Source: Mycobacterium interjectum
GTDB lineage: Bacteria > Actinomycetota > Actinomycetes > Mycobacteriales > Mycobacteriaceae
Direction of reading: 5' to 3'
DNA length: 48,693 bases
Assembly: GCF_900078675.2 (NCBI RefSeq)
Contig: NZ_LT546237.1
Coordinates: 3,099,339-3,148,031 of the forward strand
The notes under the pieces are model-generated. The model was given only the letters and a program-made list of their open reading frames with translations. It had not been told where the DNA came from and did no database searches. The translations under genes were made by a program, and so were the position numbers. Every line of letters starts with the position of its first letter. Positions within the stretch are counted from its first letter, which is position 1. Below are positions 1 to 8,427 of this stretch, piece by piece.

Positions 1-33
1 ACCGACAGCGCCGTCGGGTCCAGCTGGGCCTGA
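1..33 (+). CDS. 3' end of an unidentified plus-strand gene (partial)
   Basis: Frame 1 reads ten codons (TDSAVGSSWA) and then TGA at 31-33. A strong hairpin terminator begins 14 nt later, which suits the end of a gene whose body lies before the window. Too little is present to name a product, and the reading frame is inferred mainly from the stop codon and the terminator. Confidence 0.35.
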   Translation, partial: TDSAVGSSWA

Positions 34-47
34 CACAACCCGTTCGA

Positions 48-88
48 AACGGGGCCGCACACCGATCGGTGTGCGGCCCCGTTGTTTT
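48..88. terminator. Bidirectional intrinsic terminator (36-nt perfect palindrome plus T-rich tail)
   Basis: Positions 48-83 form a perfect inverted repeat: a 16-bp stem with GATC as the loop (arm AACGGGGCCGCACACC). On the plus strand it is followed by GTTGTTTT. It lies between a gene ending at 33 on the plus strand and the PPE stop at 100 on the minus strand, so it probably ends both convergent transcripts. Confidence 0.85.
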
Positions 89-99
89 GCCCGGCCGCG

Positions 100-1422
100 C
101 TAGCCGGCCACCGGCGAACGCGGAAACATCGTGGGGCGGAACCCAATTCGTTGGACCGCACCCTCGGACTCGCGCCCGACCATACCGCCCAGCGGCAGTT
201 TGGAAACGCCCGCGGTGGGTGCCGACGCGGGCGCCGCGCCCCAGCCGCCCGGCATCGCGTTGGCGTCCAGGGCGGGCAGCGGCGTGACCGACGAGACCGC
301 GTCGGCCCACGCCGGGGGCACCGACAGGGTGCCGAGCGAGGGCGCCTGACCCACGCTCGCAGCGGCACCTTCGCCTAGCCCACCGGCAGGGAAGAGGCCT
401 CCGAGACCGCCCAACTCCCCCAGGCCCGCGCCGTTCTCGGCCCCGATGATCGAACCCGCGCCCTGGAAGTCCAGCGACAGGCCGTACCCGTCGAAGCCAA
501 GGCCCGCGCCGTCGGTGCCCAACCCAGCACCGTCGCCCCCAAGTCCGGCCAGATCGGAGCCCAGGCCAAGCACATCGGTCAGGGCAGCGCCGTTCCCGCC
601 GAGCGCGGACGTCAGGCTCGAGGTCAATCCGGAGAGCGCGCTCGCGCCGGTGCTGGCGCCCTTGGTGGCGGTTTTGCTCGCGCCGGTCAGACTCGACAGC
701 GCGCTGAGCGGTGCGGAGGCCCCCGACGATCCCAGCGACACCGCGGTGCCCGCCGCCGGCGACAGCCCAGTGGCGGACGCGGCGCCCGGCGTCGCCAGGG
801 TCTGCAGAGTCTGGGGCACCGAGGACATCAACTGCGCCGTCGTCGTCTGGGCGTCGCTGCCGACCTGGGCGCCGGCCTGCCCGGCGACGCCGCCCGGGTT
901 AGTCGTCTGGGGCGGCGCGGTGAACGTCGAAAACGCCGACGCCGCGGCCGAATTGGCGGCGTAGCTGTACATCGCCGTCGCGTCTTGCGCCCACATCTCG
1001 CTGTACTCGGCTTCCGTGGCCATGATCGCCGGCGTGTTCTGCCCGAAGATGTTGGTCGCGATCAGCGCCATGAGCTGGGCGCGGTTGGCCGCAATCAGCG
1101 GCGGCGGCACCGTCATCGCGTAGGCCGTCTCGAAGGCCGCCGCGGCGGCCGTGGCCTGGGTGGCCGACTGCTCGCATTGCGCGGCGGTGGCCGTCATCCA
1201 CGATATGTAGGGCGTCACCGCCGCCGCCATCGACACCGATGTCGGTCCCAGCCAGGACTCGTCGGTGAGACTTCCGATTACCGACTGGTACCCGCCTGCG
1301 GCGTCGGTCAGCTCGGCGGCCAGCGATTCCCAGGCCGCCGAGGCGGTCAACAGGGTTCCGGGCCCGGGCCCCAGATACATCCGACCGGAGTTGATCTCCG
1401 GTGGCAGCGCGCCAAAGTCCAT
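100..1422 (-). CDS. PPE family protein, PPE-SVP subgroup
   Basis: 440 aa. The N-terminus [12 protein letters not shown] has the Pro-Pro-Glu signature at residues 7-9, and a WLG (WxG) turn is at 57-59, as in type VII (ESX) secreted PPE proteins. The roughly 180-residue helical PPE domain is followed by an Ala/Gly/Ser-rich region. The C-terminal part carries SVPPAW around residues 367-372, the mark of the SVP subgroup. Around residues 284-314 about four 7-residue GAGLG-type units repeat ([14 protein letters not shown]). The start has AGGAAC upstream. PPE proteins are normally exported as dimers with a PE protein, but no PE gene is recognisable upstream or downstream here. The C-terminus recalls M. 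tuberculosis PPE15-like proteins from memory; orthology is not claimed. Confidence 0.93.
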   Translation of the reverse strand: MDFGALPPEINSGRMYLGPGPGTLLTASAAWESLAAELTDAAGGYQSVIGSLTDESWLGPTSVSMAAAVTPYISWMTATAAQCEQSATQATAAAAAFETAYAMTVPPPLIAANRAQLMALIATNIFGQNTPAIMATEAEYSEMWAQDATAMYSYAANSAAASAFSTFTAPPQTTNPGGVAGQAGAQVGSDAQTTTAQLMSSVPQTLQTLATPGAASATGLSPAAGTAVSLGSSGASAPLSALSSLTGASKTATKGASTGASALSGLTSSLTSALGGNGAALTDVLGLGSDLAGLGGDGAGLGTDGAGLGFDGYGLSLDFQGAGSIIGAENGAGLGELGGLGGLFPAGGLGEGAAASVGQAPSLGTLSVPPAWADAVSSVTPLPALDANAMPGGWGAAPASAPTAGVSKLPLGGMVGRESEGAVQRIGFRPTMFPRSPVAG

Positions 1423-2125
1423 CGCCCGTTCCTATCCTTTGCTCGAGTTTGCTGGTCCAGTTATGCCGAACTTGCGTCCGAGGCGCCGATGCCGCGAACT
1501 GCCGTTGTGGGCGCGGGGTCGTCTCGAACGCGAGCGCTGCCCCGCCACCCGGGGCCGGCGATCGCGACGGAGCGCACCGGCGGACGCGCGGACACCGCCG
1601 TCGATGCCCGTCGGCATTACCCGCTCGCCCGAAGCGGGACCGGTTGGTACTCCAGCCCAAGTTAGGGAGCCGGCAAGGCCGAACGCCGTGCAATAAGCAA
1701 CCGTCCGTGAAGCCGCTCTTGACGGAGAGCACGGTACTCGCGCCGCGAAAATCATTTGGAAATACCAGTATTCGTAACATTATGTAACGTTGCGTTAACG
1801 AGATTCAGGACGACTTTGTCCTCGACCGTCGTGCGCACCCGTCCGGCCGCGCCGGCATCTGCCGAAGTGCAGCGCCTAATGATCAATGAATTCCATTCGT
1901 ATGGCTGCGATTCGGGGCCTACCGCCCGAAGCACCTCGGCTCTGTCAAACCAACGTCCATGCATACCAGTATTTTTGGGTAATCATCTCACCTCAAGCAC
2001 ACTGATGCGACACATATAAAACACATATTTGAGCGGGCCGTAATGTGAGCCACGGAACAGCGTTTTATTTGAGAACTCTATGAGCTAGGTGACAATGACA
2101 TGTGTGCTTGGGAGAATGTAGGAAC
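1423..2125. promoter_or_regulatory. Long divergent intergenic region between PPE and trcR, AT-rich half
   Basis: 703 bp with no convincing gene. Positions 1423-1740 are GC-rich like coding DNA but have no recognisable product. Positions 1741-2125 are clearly AT-rich for this genome. The AT-rich half holds the inverted-repeat sequence ATACCAGTATT twice (1762-1772 and 1963-1973). It also holds three phased motifs, GTAAC at 1774, GTAAC at 1784 and GTTAAC at 1794, spaced 10 bp apart. TrcR of M. tuberculosis is known to activate its own promoter through an AT-rich site, so this is the likely location of autoregulation; that assignment is inference. Confidence 0.5.
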
Positions 2126-2899
2126 ATGACCGTAATGACGGGACACGCAGGCGGCCAACGGCCACGCCAGGCCATCCTGGGGCAGCTGCCCCGTATCTAC
2201 CGTGCCGACGGCTCACCGATTCGGGTTTTGCTGGTCGACGACGAGCCGGCGTTGACCAACTTGGTGAAGATGGCGCTGCACTACGAGGGCTGGGTCGTCG
2301 ACATCGCCCACAACGGGCGCGAGGCCCTCGCGAAGTTCGAGGGCGTCAACCCCGACGTGCTCGTGCTCGACATCATGCTTCCCGATGTGGACGGGCTGCG
2401 GATCCTGCAGCGGATCCGCGAATCCGACGCCTACACCCCGACGCTGTTCCTCACGGCGCGCGACTCGGTCATGGACCGCGTCACGGGCCTCACCTCGGGC
2501 GCGGACGACTACATGACGAAGCCGTTCAGCCTCGAGGAACTCGTCGCGCGCCTCCGGGGGTTGTTGCGCCGCTCCACGCAGCTGACCCCACCGGCGGCCG
2601 AATCCCTGAAGATCGGCGACCTGCACGTCGACACCGCCAGCCGCGAAGTCACCCGTGACGGCACACCGATTTCGCTGTCGTCAACGGAGTTCGAGTTGCT
2701 TCGCTTCCTGATGCGCAATCCCCGCCGCGCGCTGAGCCGCACCGAAATCCTGGACCGCGTCTGGAATTACGACTTCGCCGGCCGCACCAGCATCGTGGAC
2801 TTGTACATCTCGTACCTGAGAAAGAAGATCGACTCCGGCCGCGAGCCGATGATCCACACCGTCCGTGGCGTGGGATACATGCTGCGACCGCCGGAATGA
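2126..2899 (+). CDS. trcR: TrcR, OmpR/PhoB-type response regulator
   Basis: 257 aa from ATG 2126, the length of the M. tuberculosis protein as I recall it. An in-frame GTG at 2102 would add eight unlikely residues. The receiver domain has the acidic pair DDE, the phospho-acceptor Asp82 in VLVLDIMLPD and Lys132 in YMTKPF. The C-terminal winged-helix DNA-binding domain ends in HTVRGVGYMLRPPE. It should be phosphorylated by the adjacent TrcS and bind DNA as a dimer. The stop overlaps the trcS start (ATGA at 2896-2899), so the two are translationally coupled. Placement next to kdp agrees with M. tuberculosis Rv1033c/Rv1032c. Confidence 0.93.
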   Translation: MTVMTGHAGGQRPRQAILGQLPRIYRADGSPIRVLLVDDEPALTNLVKMALHYEGWVVDIAHNGREALAKFEGVNPDVLVLDIMLPDVDGLRILQRIRESDAYTPTLFLTARDSVMDRVTGLTSGADDYMTKPFSLEELVARLRGLLRRSTQLTPPAAESLKIGDLHVDTASREVTRDGTPISLSSTEFELLRFLMRNPRRALSRTEILDRVWNYDFAGRTSIVDLYISYLRKKIDSGREPMIHTVRGVGYMLRPPE

Positions 2900-4440
2900 C
2901 CGTCGAGGGGCGCACGGCATCCAGGGACCGTCCCCGGTGGCTTCCCCACTCGCTGCGCCGCCAGTTGCTCCTGGGCGTGTTGGCCGTCGTCAGCGTGGTG
3001 CTGGTGACGGTCGGCATCGTCTCGGTGCTGAGCCTGCGCGGCTACGTCACCGCGATGAGCGACGCCGACGTCGACCAATCCCTTGACGCGCTGAGCAACT
3101 CGTACTCCAGATACCGCGATGGCGAACACCCCGCGGCGCAGCGGGGTACCCAGCCCATTGCGCAGGCGATGCTCGAGTTCACGGATCAGACGCCGGGAAA
3201 CCTCATCGCCGTGCTGCACGACGGCGTGGTGATCGGCTCGGCGGTCTTTTCCGAAGCCGAAGCCCGGCCCGCGCCGCCCGACGTCGTCCGTACCCTGGAG
3301 GCGCAATCCTGGCCCGACGCGCCGCCACGAACCGAGAAGCTGGGCAGGCTCGGTTCGTATCGCGTCGACAGCCGCGTTCACGGGACCGACCTTTTGGTCG
3401 TCGGCGTATCGCTGGCCCGGGCCGACCAGATCGTCGTGCGCAAACAACTCACCACCACCGTGCTCGTCGCGGCGGCCCTGGCGGTCACCGCCGCGCTGAC
3501 CGTTTGGGTGGTCGGGTACACGCTCCGCCCGCTGCGCCGGCTCGCCGCGACCGCCGCCGAGGTCGCCGCGATGCCGCTGACCGACGGCGACCAGAGGATC
3601 AGCGCCAGGGTGCGACCACAAGACACCGACCCGGACAATGAAGTCGGGATTGTCGGACACACGCTGAATCGGTTGCTGGACAACGTGGATAGCGCGTTGG
3701 CGCATCGCGCCGAATCCGATTTGCGGATGCGGCAATTCATCACCGACGCCAGCCACGAGCTGCGCACTCCGCTGGCGGCGATCCAGGGCTACGCCGAACT
3801 GACGCGCCAGGACAGCTCGGCGCTGCCGCCGACCACCGAATACGCGCTGGCGCGCATCGAATCCGAAGCGCGGCGGATGGCGGTGCTCGTCGACGAGCTG
3901 CTGCTGCTCTCGCGCCTGGGCGAGGGCCAGGATCTGCAGACCCAAGACGTCGACCTGGCGGACCTCGCCGTCAACGCGGTCAACGACGCCGCCGTCGCGG
4001 CGCCGACACACCATTGGGTCAACGACCTGCCCGACGAGCCGGTGTGGGTCCGGGGCGACCACGCCCGGCTACACCAACTGGTCAGCAACCTGCTCAGCAA
4101 CGCCCGGGTGCACACGCCGCCGGGCGTCACGGTGACGACCGGAATCACCCGCCACCGCTTTGGCTCCGAAGCGCCCTGGGCGGAGCTGACCGTGGCCGAC
4201 GACGGGCCCGGCATCGATGCGGACCTTCTGCCCCGGCTGTTCGAGCGGTTCGCCCGCGCGGACACGTCCCGGTCCAACGGCTCTGGCATCGGGCTGGGCC
4301 TGGCCATCGTGAGTTCGATCGTCAAGGCGCATCACGGTTCGGTGACCGCCGAATCCGCCGATGGCCGAACGGTATTCCGGGTGCGCCTCCCGCTGATCGA
4401 GGATCCAACCACGGATGCCGGCGAGCCGCCGGGGCCCTAG
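2896..4440 (+). CDS. trcS: TrcS, membrane sensor histidine kinase
   Basis: 514 aa. Order: a short cytoplasmic N-terminus, a first membrane segment near residues 25-50, a periplasmic sensor region to about 175, a second membrane segment near 180-210, then a HAMP linker. The HisKA domain has the phospho-acceptor His287 in ITDASHELRTPLAAIQGY. The HATPase domain shows the N box (LVSNLLSNARVHTP) and the G boxes (VADDGPGID, GIGLGLAIV). It is the kinase partner of TrcR and starts inside the trcR stop codon. The signal sensed is unknown. Confidence 0.92.
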   Translation: MTVEGRTASRDRPRWLPHSLRRQLLLGVLAVVSVVLVTVGIVSVLSLRGYVTAMSDADVDQSLDALSNSYSRYRDGEHPAAQRGTQPIAQAMLEFTDQTPGNLIAVLHDGVVIGSAVFSEAEARPAPPDVVRTLEAQSWPDAPPRTEKLGRLGSYRVDSRVHGTDLLVVGVSLARADQIVVRKQLTTTVLVAAALAVTAALTVWVVGYTLRPLRRLAATAAEVAAMPLTDGDQRISARVRPQDTDPDNEVGIVGHTLNRLLDNVDSALAHRAESDLRMRQFITDASHELRTPLAAIQGYAELTRQDSSALPPTTEYALARIESEARRMAVLVDELLLLSRLGEGQDLQTQDVDLADLAVNAVNDAAVAAPTHHWVNDLPDEPVWVRGDHARLHQLVSNLLSNARVHTPPGVTVTTGITRHRFGSEAPWAELTVADDGPGIDADLLPRLFERFARADTSRSNGSGIGLGLAIVSSIVKAHHGSVTAESADGRTVFRVRLPLIEDPTTDAGEPPGP

Positions 4441-4571
4441 CGGCGGCTCGTCGCGAGTTTCGTTACACGTAGCGGTTTTCCAGAGTTCGGACGCTTTCCG
4501 TGGTTCGCGTTCTGTTCCGCCGGGCGCGCTTCTCGTCCGCGCGTTTGGACACCGCGTTGCATCCCTTCTCC

Positions 4572-5393
4572 TCAGCGCAGCGCCGACTCGACGAGGTGGA
4601 CGCTGAGCTTCTCCAACCGGCTGCGAGCGCGCGGATTCTCCACGAGCGCAGCGGCCTTCGCGAGGCTCAGGCCGTCGTAGTAACCACCGTCGACCACTGG
4701 ATACGTGGGCGACCCCAGCGTGGTGATGATCGGTGCGGCCTCCTCGGGCGGCCGGCCGACGCGGCCATACATGCGCAGCAGCCGGGTCTGGAACACGCCG
4801 GGATGAACGCTGAGCGCGATGAACGAGTCACCGCCGGCCTCGGCCAGCGACTTCGTGTACATCGTCAGGGCGAGCTTGGATTGCGCATAAGCCGCCAGCG
4901 GCCAGTACTGGTCGCCGGCCGGATTCTTCCAGTTGATGTTTCCCCCGGAGTGCCGGAGCGACGATACGTTGACGACTCGTCCACCGACACCGGCAAGCCT
5001 GGGAACCAGTTTCGTGGTGAGCAGGTAGGGCGCCAGGTAGTTCACCTGGAACGTCAGCTCATGCCCGTCCGCCGTGTACGTGCGTCCCTCGGGGGCGGCG
5101 ACCGCGGCGTTGTTCACCAGGACATCCAGCGTCGGCAAGGTCGCGGCGAGGGTGTCGGCCAGGCGGGCGACCTCGTCCAGGCGGGTGAAGTCGGCGACGA
5201 CCAGGTTCAGGCGCAGCGGCTCCGCTCCGTCTTTCACCAGGAGCGTCATCGCCTTCTCACCGCTGTCCGGGTCCTGAGCGTGCAGATACACCGCCGCGCC
5301 TTCATCGACGAACCGGCGGGCCGTTGCATAACCGATGCCGTCGGTAGCGCCTGTGACGAGAACTGTTGGGGAGTGGGAAATACTTTGGGCCAT
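4572..5393 (-). CDS. Short-chain dehydrogenase/reductase (SDR)
   Basis: 273 aa from ATG 5393 (MAQSISHSPTVLVTGATDGIG), chosen because GAAAG lies 7 nt upstream and the nucleotide-binding motif then begins at the usual distance. The reading frame is open upstream to 5444. The Rossmann motif TGATDGIG, VNNAA, the catalytic serine in NVSSLRHSGG and YAQSK of the active site are all present. The substrate is unknown. The Asn-Trp-Lys-Asn stretch before the active-site Tyr resembles retinol-dehydrogenase/WW-oxidoreductase-like classical SDRs. It is transcribed alone, convergent with trcS and away from the gap after 5393. Confidence 0.88.
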   Translation of the reverse strand: MAQSISHSPTVLVTGATDGIGYATARRFVDEGAAVYLHAQDPDSGEKAMTLLVKDGAEPLRLNLVVADFTRLDEVARLADTLAATLPTLDVLVNNAAVAAPEGRTYTADGHELTFQVNYLAPYLLTTKLVPRLAGVGGRVVNVSSLRHSGGNINWKNPAGDQYWPLAAYAQSKLALTMYTKSLAEAGGDSFIALSVHPGVFQTRLLRMYGRVGRPPEEAAPIITTLGSPTYPVVDGGYYDGLSLAKAAALVENPRARSRLEKLSVHLVESALR

Positions 5394-5787
5394 AACAACT
5401 TTCGATAGGTTTGGGGTACGACAGCAGAAATCACGTGATACCACGCGACGGCGACTCCAAATCGAAGTCGAATAGAATGAAACGAAGGTCTGATACCGCG
5501 CGCTAAAAAGCCCGGTTCAGAAGCTGATTCCGGTACGCGACGGGGGTTCGTCGTCCCAGCCCACACCGTAACGCTCCAGCGCCGAAGGCAATGCGACGGC
5601 GACTACCGTAGTGCGGGCCATGGCATCCATCGCATCAGGCCGCGATGCGCGCGCGCAACGCAGATTACGGCTTCTTGACGCTATCGGCGCTTCCCTTGAT
5701 GCTTTCTTGACACCGTGAAGTGCACCGCGGTGTTCGAATCGATCGCGTCGGAATCGAAGCAACACACTCTGCTGTGCCAGTGTTGTT
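5394..5787. other. Intergenic stretch without a supported gene
   Basis: About 400 bp. A 107-codon minus-strand frame (5517-5840) and short plus-strand frames exist, but none shows a recognisable domain, a ribosome-binding site or sensible composition. A decayed gene is possible. Nothing firm can be called. Confidence 0.4.
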
Positions 5788-5925
5788 CTACGCCTTACGA
5801 TTTCGTCGACCCGGCCAACATTCGGCACGGCTCCGCCCATGCCCTCGCCGCGCCGAGTAGTAGACGCTCAGCAGGGTCGCTGCCGCGGCGGCGGCCTCGG
5901 GAATCTGCGACAGTGTGTCAGACAT
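5788..5925 (-). CDS. Possible 45-aa coupled small ORF
   Basis: ATG 5925 lies inside the end of the DUF6611-like gene (8-nt overlap), so translation could be coupled. The first 25 residues (MSDTLSQIPEAAAAAATLLS...) look like the N-terminus of an alanine-rich protein. The tail is basic and unconvincing, so this may be a truncated or frameshifted remnant of a once longer gene. No function is assigned. Confidence 0.28.
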   Translation of the reverse strand: MSDTLSQIPEAAAAAATLLSVYYSARRGHGRSRAECWPGRRNRKA

Positions 5926-6490
5926 GCGCAATCGCCTCGAGACGGTCATAAGCTTCCCACCAGATGGCCTCATGCTCGACCAGGGAGATCGCACCGTTCG
6001 CCAGCATACGGTCAGCCTCGGTCAGCATGCCGGTCAGCGTTCGCCACTCGGTGTGCCGGCGCCGCTCAGCCACGTCGGCGCCATTGGGCAAAAGGATGAC
6101 TAACATCGACCTGACTCGCACGCGGACGGGTCCGGCTCGCAGGAATAGCAGCGCGCCGATACCCAGATACGCGGCCACGAAGATCGTCAACACGGTGTCG
6201 GGCGAGGCCGCCGCGTCGCCCAGCAGCGTGATCGCAAGCAATCCGAGCACGGCGCCGGTTATCGGCCACCCCCGCCACAGTCGCGCCAGCCGACGGTCGG
6301 CGGTCGTGCTTCCGGGCGGGTAGACGGTCAGCCGGCAGCGCTGTACGCCATATCTGCCAACCGTGGCATCGAACGATCCCCACTGGCGGGCGCCATCGAA
6401 CAGCCGCGACCACCACGGCGGTCGCGCCGGTGCGCTCTGGGAAAGCTGGAGGATGCCCGGCTCGGGGCGTCGGTGCACGGTTCTTCGCAT
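5918..6490 (-). CDS. Mycobacterial membrane protein, DUF6611-like
   Basis: 190 aa. A cytoplasmic N-terminal region with the WWSRLFDGARQWGSFDATV and VYPPGSTTADRRLARLWRGW stretches is followed by two predicted membrane segments (about residues 75-91 and 98-118), then a soluble C-terminal region. I recognise this layout from mycobacterial proteins carrying the DUF6611 label, from memory only. Its role is unknown. It is divergent from the DUF2254 gene at 6718, with a 227-bp gap between them. Confidence 0.7.
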   Translation of the reverse strand: MRRTVHRRPEPGILQLSQSAPARPPWWSRLFDGARQWGSFDATVGRYGVQRCRLTVYPPGSTTADRRLARLWRGWPITGAVLGLLAITLLGDAAASPDTVLTIFVAAYLGIGALLFLRAGPVRVRVRSMLVILLPNGADVAERRRHTEWRTLTGMLTEADRMLANGAISLVEHEAIWWEAYDRLEAIAHV

Positions 6491-6717
6491 GAGCTCGGGT
6501 CTACGCCCAATTCGCGACGCCCACTATCAATCCAAACGACATTTATACGCTGCACGGCCCCACCTTTACGCGACCTTATCGACGCGGCAAGAGCATGAGC
6601 GGCGAGCCTGTACCGAAGCGGTCAGCAGAAACGGCTTGCGCTTATCGGGGCCGGTCAGTTAGATATCCGCCGTAGTGGTGAACGTAAGGATCTTCAATCG
6701 ACAGGAGCTGCACTGAT

Positions 6718-8064
6718 GTGATGCCACGCCTCCGTATGGTGTGGCCAGAGTGGCAGCGAGAAGAGCTGCGCACCAATCTGTGGTTGGTTCCTACGTTCCT
6801 GGTAGTCGGCGCACTCGGGCTTTTCGTGCTGACCCAGCGGCTTGACAGAGCCGCTTACGGGGGGCGATTCCGGCCCCCATCCTGGGTGATCAGCGGCTCC
6901 GCCGACGCGGCGCGTCAACTCCTGACTTCGATCGCGGCATCGGTGATCACCGTCGTCGGCATCGTCTTTTCCATCACGATCGTCACGCTGACGCTGGCGT
7001 CGACGCAGTTCGGTCCGCGGATGCTGCGCAACTTCATCCGCGACCGCGGCACCCAGCTCACGCTGGGAACGTTCGTCGCGACGTTCGTGTATTGCGTCGT
7101 GGTGCTGGTGTCGATCGGACCCGGCGATCGGGGAGAGTTCGTCCCTCATATATCCATCACAACCGCTTTCGGCCTGGTGCTCATCGATCTGGCGGTGCTG
7201 ATCTATTTCATTCACCACATCGCCACCCAGATCCAGCTACCACAGGTGATCGCCGGCATCGCGAAAGATCTGACCCATGCCGTCGCGCTGCAGAGCAGCG
7301 ACCAGCCCGGGTCGGCACGAAAGCCTGCGGAGGGCCCGTCGCTCGACGAGCTGCTCGCCACGATCGAAACCTCCGGCAGCGTCATTCGCACTCCCAAAAG
7401 CGGTTACCTGCAATTCATTCGACATCAGACGCTGGTCCGCGTCGCCACCGAGGCGGACGCGGTGATCCGACTGCCCTACCGCCCGGGCCACTTCCTCGTT
7501 GCAGGGCGTGAACTGGCCAGCGTGTGGCCTGCCACCGCCGCCGAGCAGGTGGCCGACTACCTGGCCCGCGCCCAGGCAACGGGACCGCACCGCACCCTGA
7601 CACAGGACGTCGCCTTCGGCGTGGATCAGCTCGTCGAGATCGCCATCCGAGCGCTATCACCGGCCGTCAACGACACCTTCACAGCACTAACGTGCATCGA
7701 CTGGCTCGGCGACTGCCTGTGCAAAATCGCGCCGGTATGGACGCCCACCCAAGTCCATCGCGACCATCGCGGCATCATCCGCGTCATCTCCGATCAAGTC
7801 AGCTATGAGCGGCTGGTGCAGCGAGCCTTTGAAAAGATCCGCCAAGCCAGCCGGGGGATGCCCGCGGTGATGATCCGCCAGCTCGACGCGTTAACGACGA
7901 TCATGGAACAAGCGACCGACCGGCAACGCGCACGAGTCCTGATGGACCAGGCGGCCATGATCCAGCGCGCGAACGCCGAATCGGTTCCCGAGGAATCCGA
8001 TCGCACCGACGTCGATCGTCGATATGTCGCATTGCGCGCCCTCTATGAACGGCTCAACGGGTAG
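6718..8064 (+). CDS. DUF2254 predicted membrane protein
   Basis: 448 aa. Four hydrophobic segments occupy the N-terminal 165 residues (about 22-41, 68-92, 112-132 and 143-166). A long soluble region follows with RPGHFLVAG and ALSPAVNDTFTA, both typical of the DUF2254 family. GTG 6718 and ATG 6721 are adjacent in-frame starts; AGGAG at 6703-6707 precedes both. The function of the family is not established. It lies upstream of the kdp operon, but a 190-bp gap with its own regulatory repeat suggests separate transcription. Confidence 0.85.
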   Translation: MMPRLRMVWPEWQREELRTNLWLVPTFLVVGALGLFVLTQRLDRAAYGGRFRPPSWVISGSADAARQLLTSIAASVITVVGIVFSITIVTLTLASTQFGPRMLRNFIRDRGTQLTLGTFVATFVYCVVVLVSIGPGDRGEFVPHISITTAFGLVLIDLAVLIYFIHHIATQIQLPQVIAGIAKDLTHAVALQSSDQPGSARKPAEGPSLDELLATIETSGSVIRTPKSGYLQFIRHQTLVRVATEADAVIRLPYRPGHFLVAGRELASVWPATAAEQVADYLARAQATGPHRTLTQDVAFGVDQLVEIAIRALSPAVNDTFTALTCIDWLGDCLCKIAPVWTPTQVHRDHRGIIRVISDQVSYERLVQRAFEKIRQASRGMPAVMIRQLDALTTIMEQATDRQRARVLMDQAAMIQRANAESVPEESDRTDVDRRYVALRALYERLNG

Positions 8065-8086
8065 GGCCCGGACATGTTCGAGTGCG

Positions 8087-8104
8087 CGTAAAGAAACCGT
8101 AAAG
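8087..8104. promoter_or_regulatory. Candidate KdpE-type operator upstream of kdp
   Basis: Read on the minus strand, the site is a direct repeat TTTAC-N6-TTTAC (plus-strand GTAAAG at 8088-8093 and 8099-8104, 11 bp apart). One helical turn is the usual spacing for OmpR/PhoB-family dimers, and TTTAC resembles the half-site of the E. coli KdpE box. It lies about 155 nt before the first kdp ORF. The assignment is inference. Confidence 0.45.
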
Positions 8105-8257
8105 GCGCACTGCGGCGCCGTTAGGAAAGTGTCAACCAAAGGCCCTATCCGACAAACGCTGTCTAGTTTCAATCTGGTCTTGCCTCCGAGTCCTGCGCTG
8201 CGGCTGACTCGATGAGGCCGTTAAGTGTGCGCAGGATTATCTCGGAATGGAGACAAG

Positions 8258-8341
8258 ATGGGCGTGTCGATCTACGTCTTGGTGACGATCGCGGTGTTCG
8301 CCGTGCTCGGGCTGGCGCAGAAGTTGGTCGAGCGGCTGTGA
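8258..8341 (+). CDS. 27-aa membrane peptide preceding kdpF
   Basis: ATG 8258 has GGAGA about 5 nt upstream. The product ([20 protein letters not shown] then QKLVERL) is one hydrophobic helix with a positively charged C-terminal end. Its TGA overlaps the kdpF GTG (GTGA, 8338-8341), so kdpF, which has no good ribosome-binding site of its own, is probably translated by coupling. The position suggests an accessory subunit or leader of the Kdp complex. It is too short for ordinary gene callers. No function is established. Confidence 0.65.
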   Translation: MGVSIYVLVTIAVFAVLGLAQKLVERL

Positions 8342-8427
8342 GTTACGAAAACATCGTCGGCTTGGCACTTTCGATCGTCCTTGCAATGTATCTCGCAGGC
8401 GCCCTGCTGTTTCCGGAGAGGTTCTAG
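8338..8427 (+). CDS. kdpF: KdpF, small subunit of the KdpFABC potassium ATPase
   Basis: 29 aa from GTG 8338 to TAG 8427: [20 protein letters not shown] then GALLFPERF. The single transmembrane helix and the Leu-Phe-Pro-Glu-(Lys/Arg)-Phe ending match actinobacterial KdpF, including, as I recall it, Rv1028A. KdpF stabilises the assembled complex in the membrane. It overlaps the upstream peptide by 4 nt and kdpA by 1 nt. The frame is open upstream to 8212, but that extension is not hydrophobic and would overlap the 27-aa ORF. Confidence 0.88.
   Translation: MSYENIVGLALSIVLAMYLAGALLFPERF

Noticed and set aside
1432..1755. 107-codon minus-strand ORF as a PE partner of the PPE gene
   Set aside because: The length is right, but there is no Pro-Glu motif near the N-terminus, no YxxxD/E signal and the composition is Arg/Ser-rich.
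5517..5840. 107-codon minus-strand ORF
   Set aside because: No recognisable domain or ribosome-binding site, and the composition is shadow-like.
8065..8257. c-di-AMP (ydaO-type) riboswitch upstream of kdp
   Set aside because: Considered because of the potassium genes, but the conserved core sequences and stems are not visible.
8212..8427. 71-codon extended KdpF
   Set aside because: The first 40 codons are Arg-rich, non-hydrophobic and overlap the 27-aa membrane ORF. KdpF proteins are about 30 aa.
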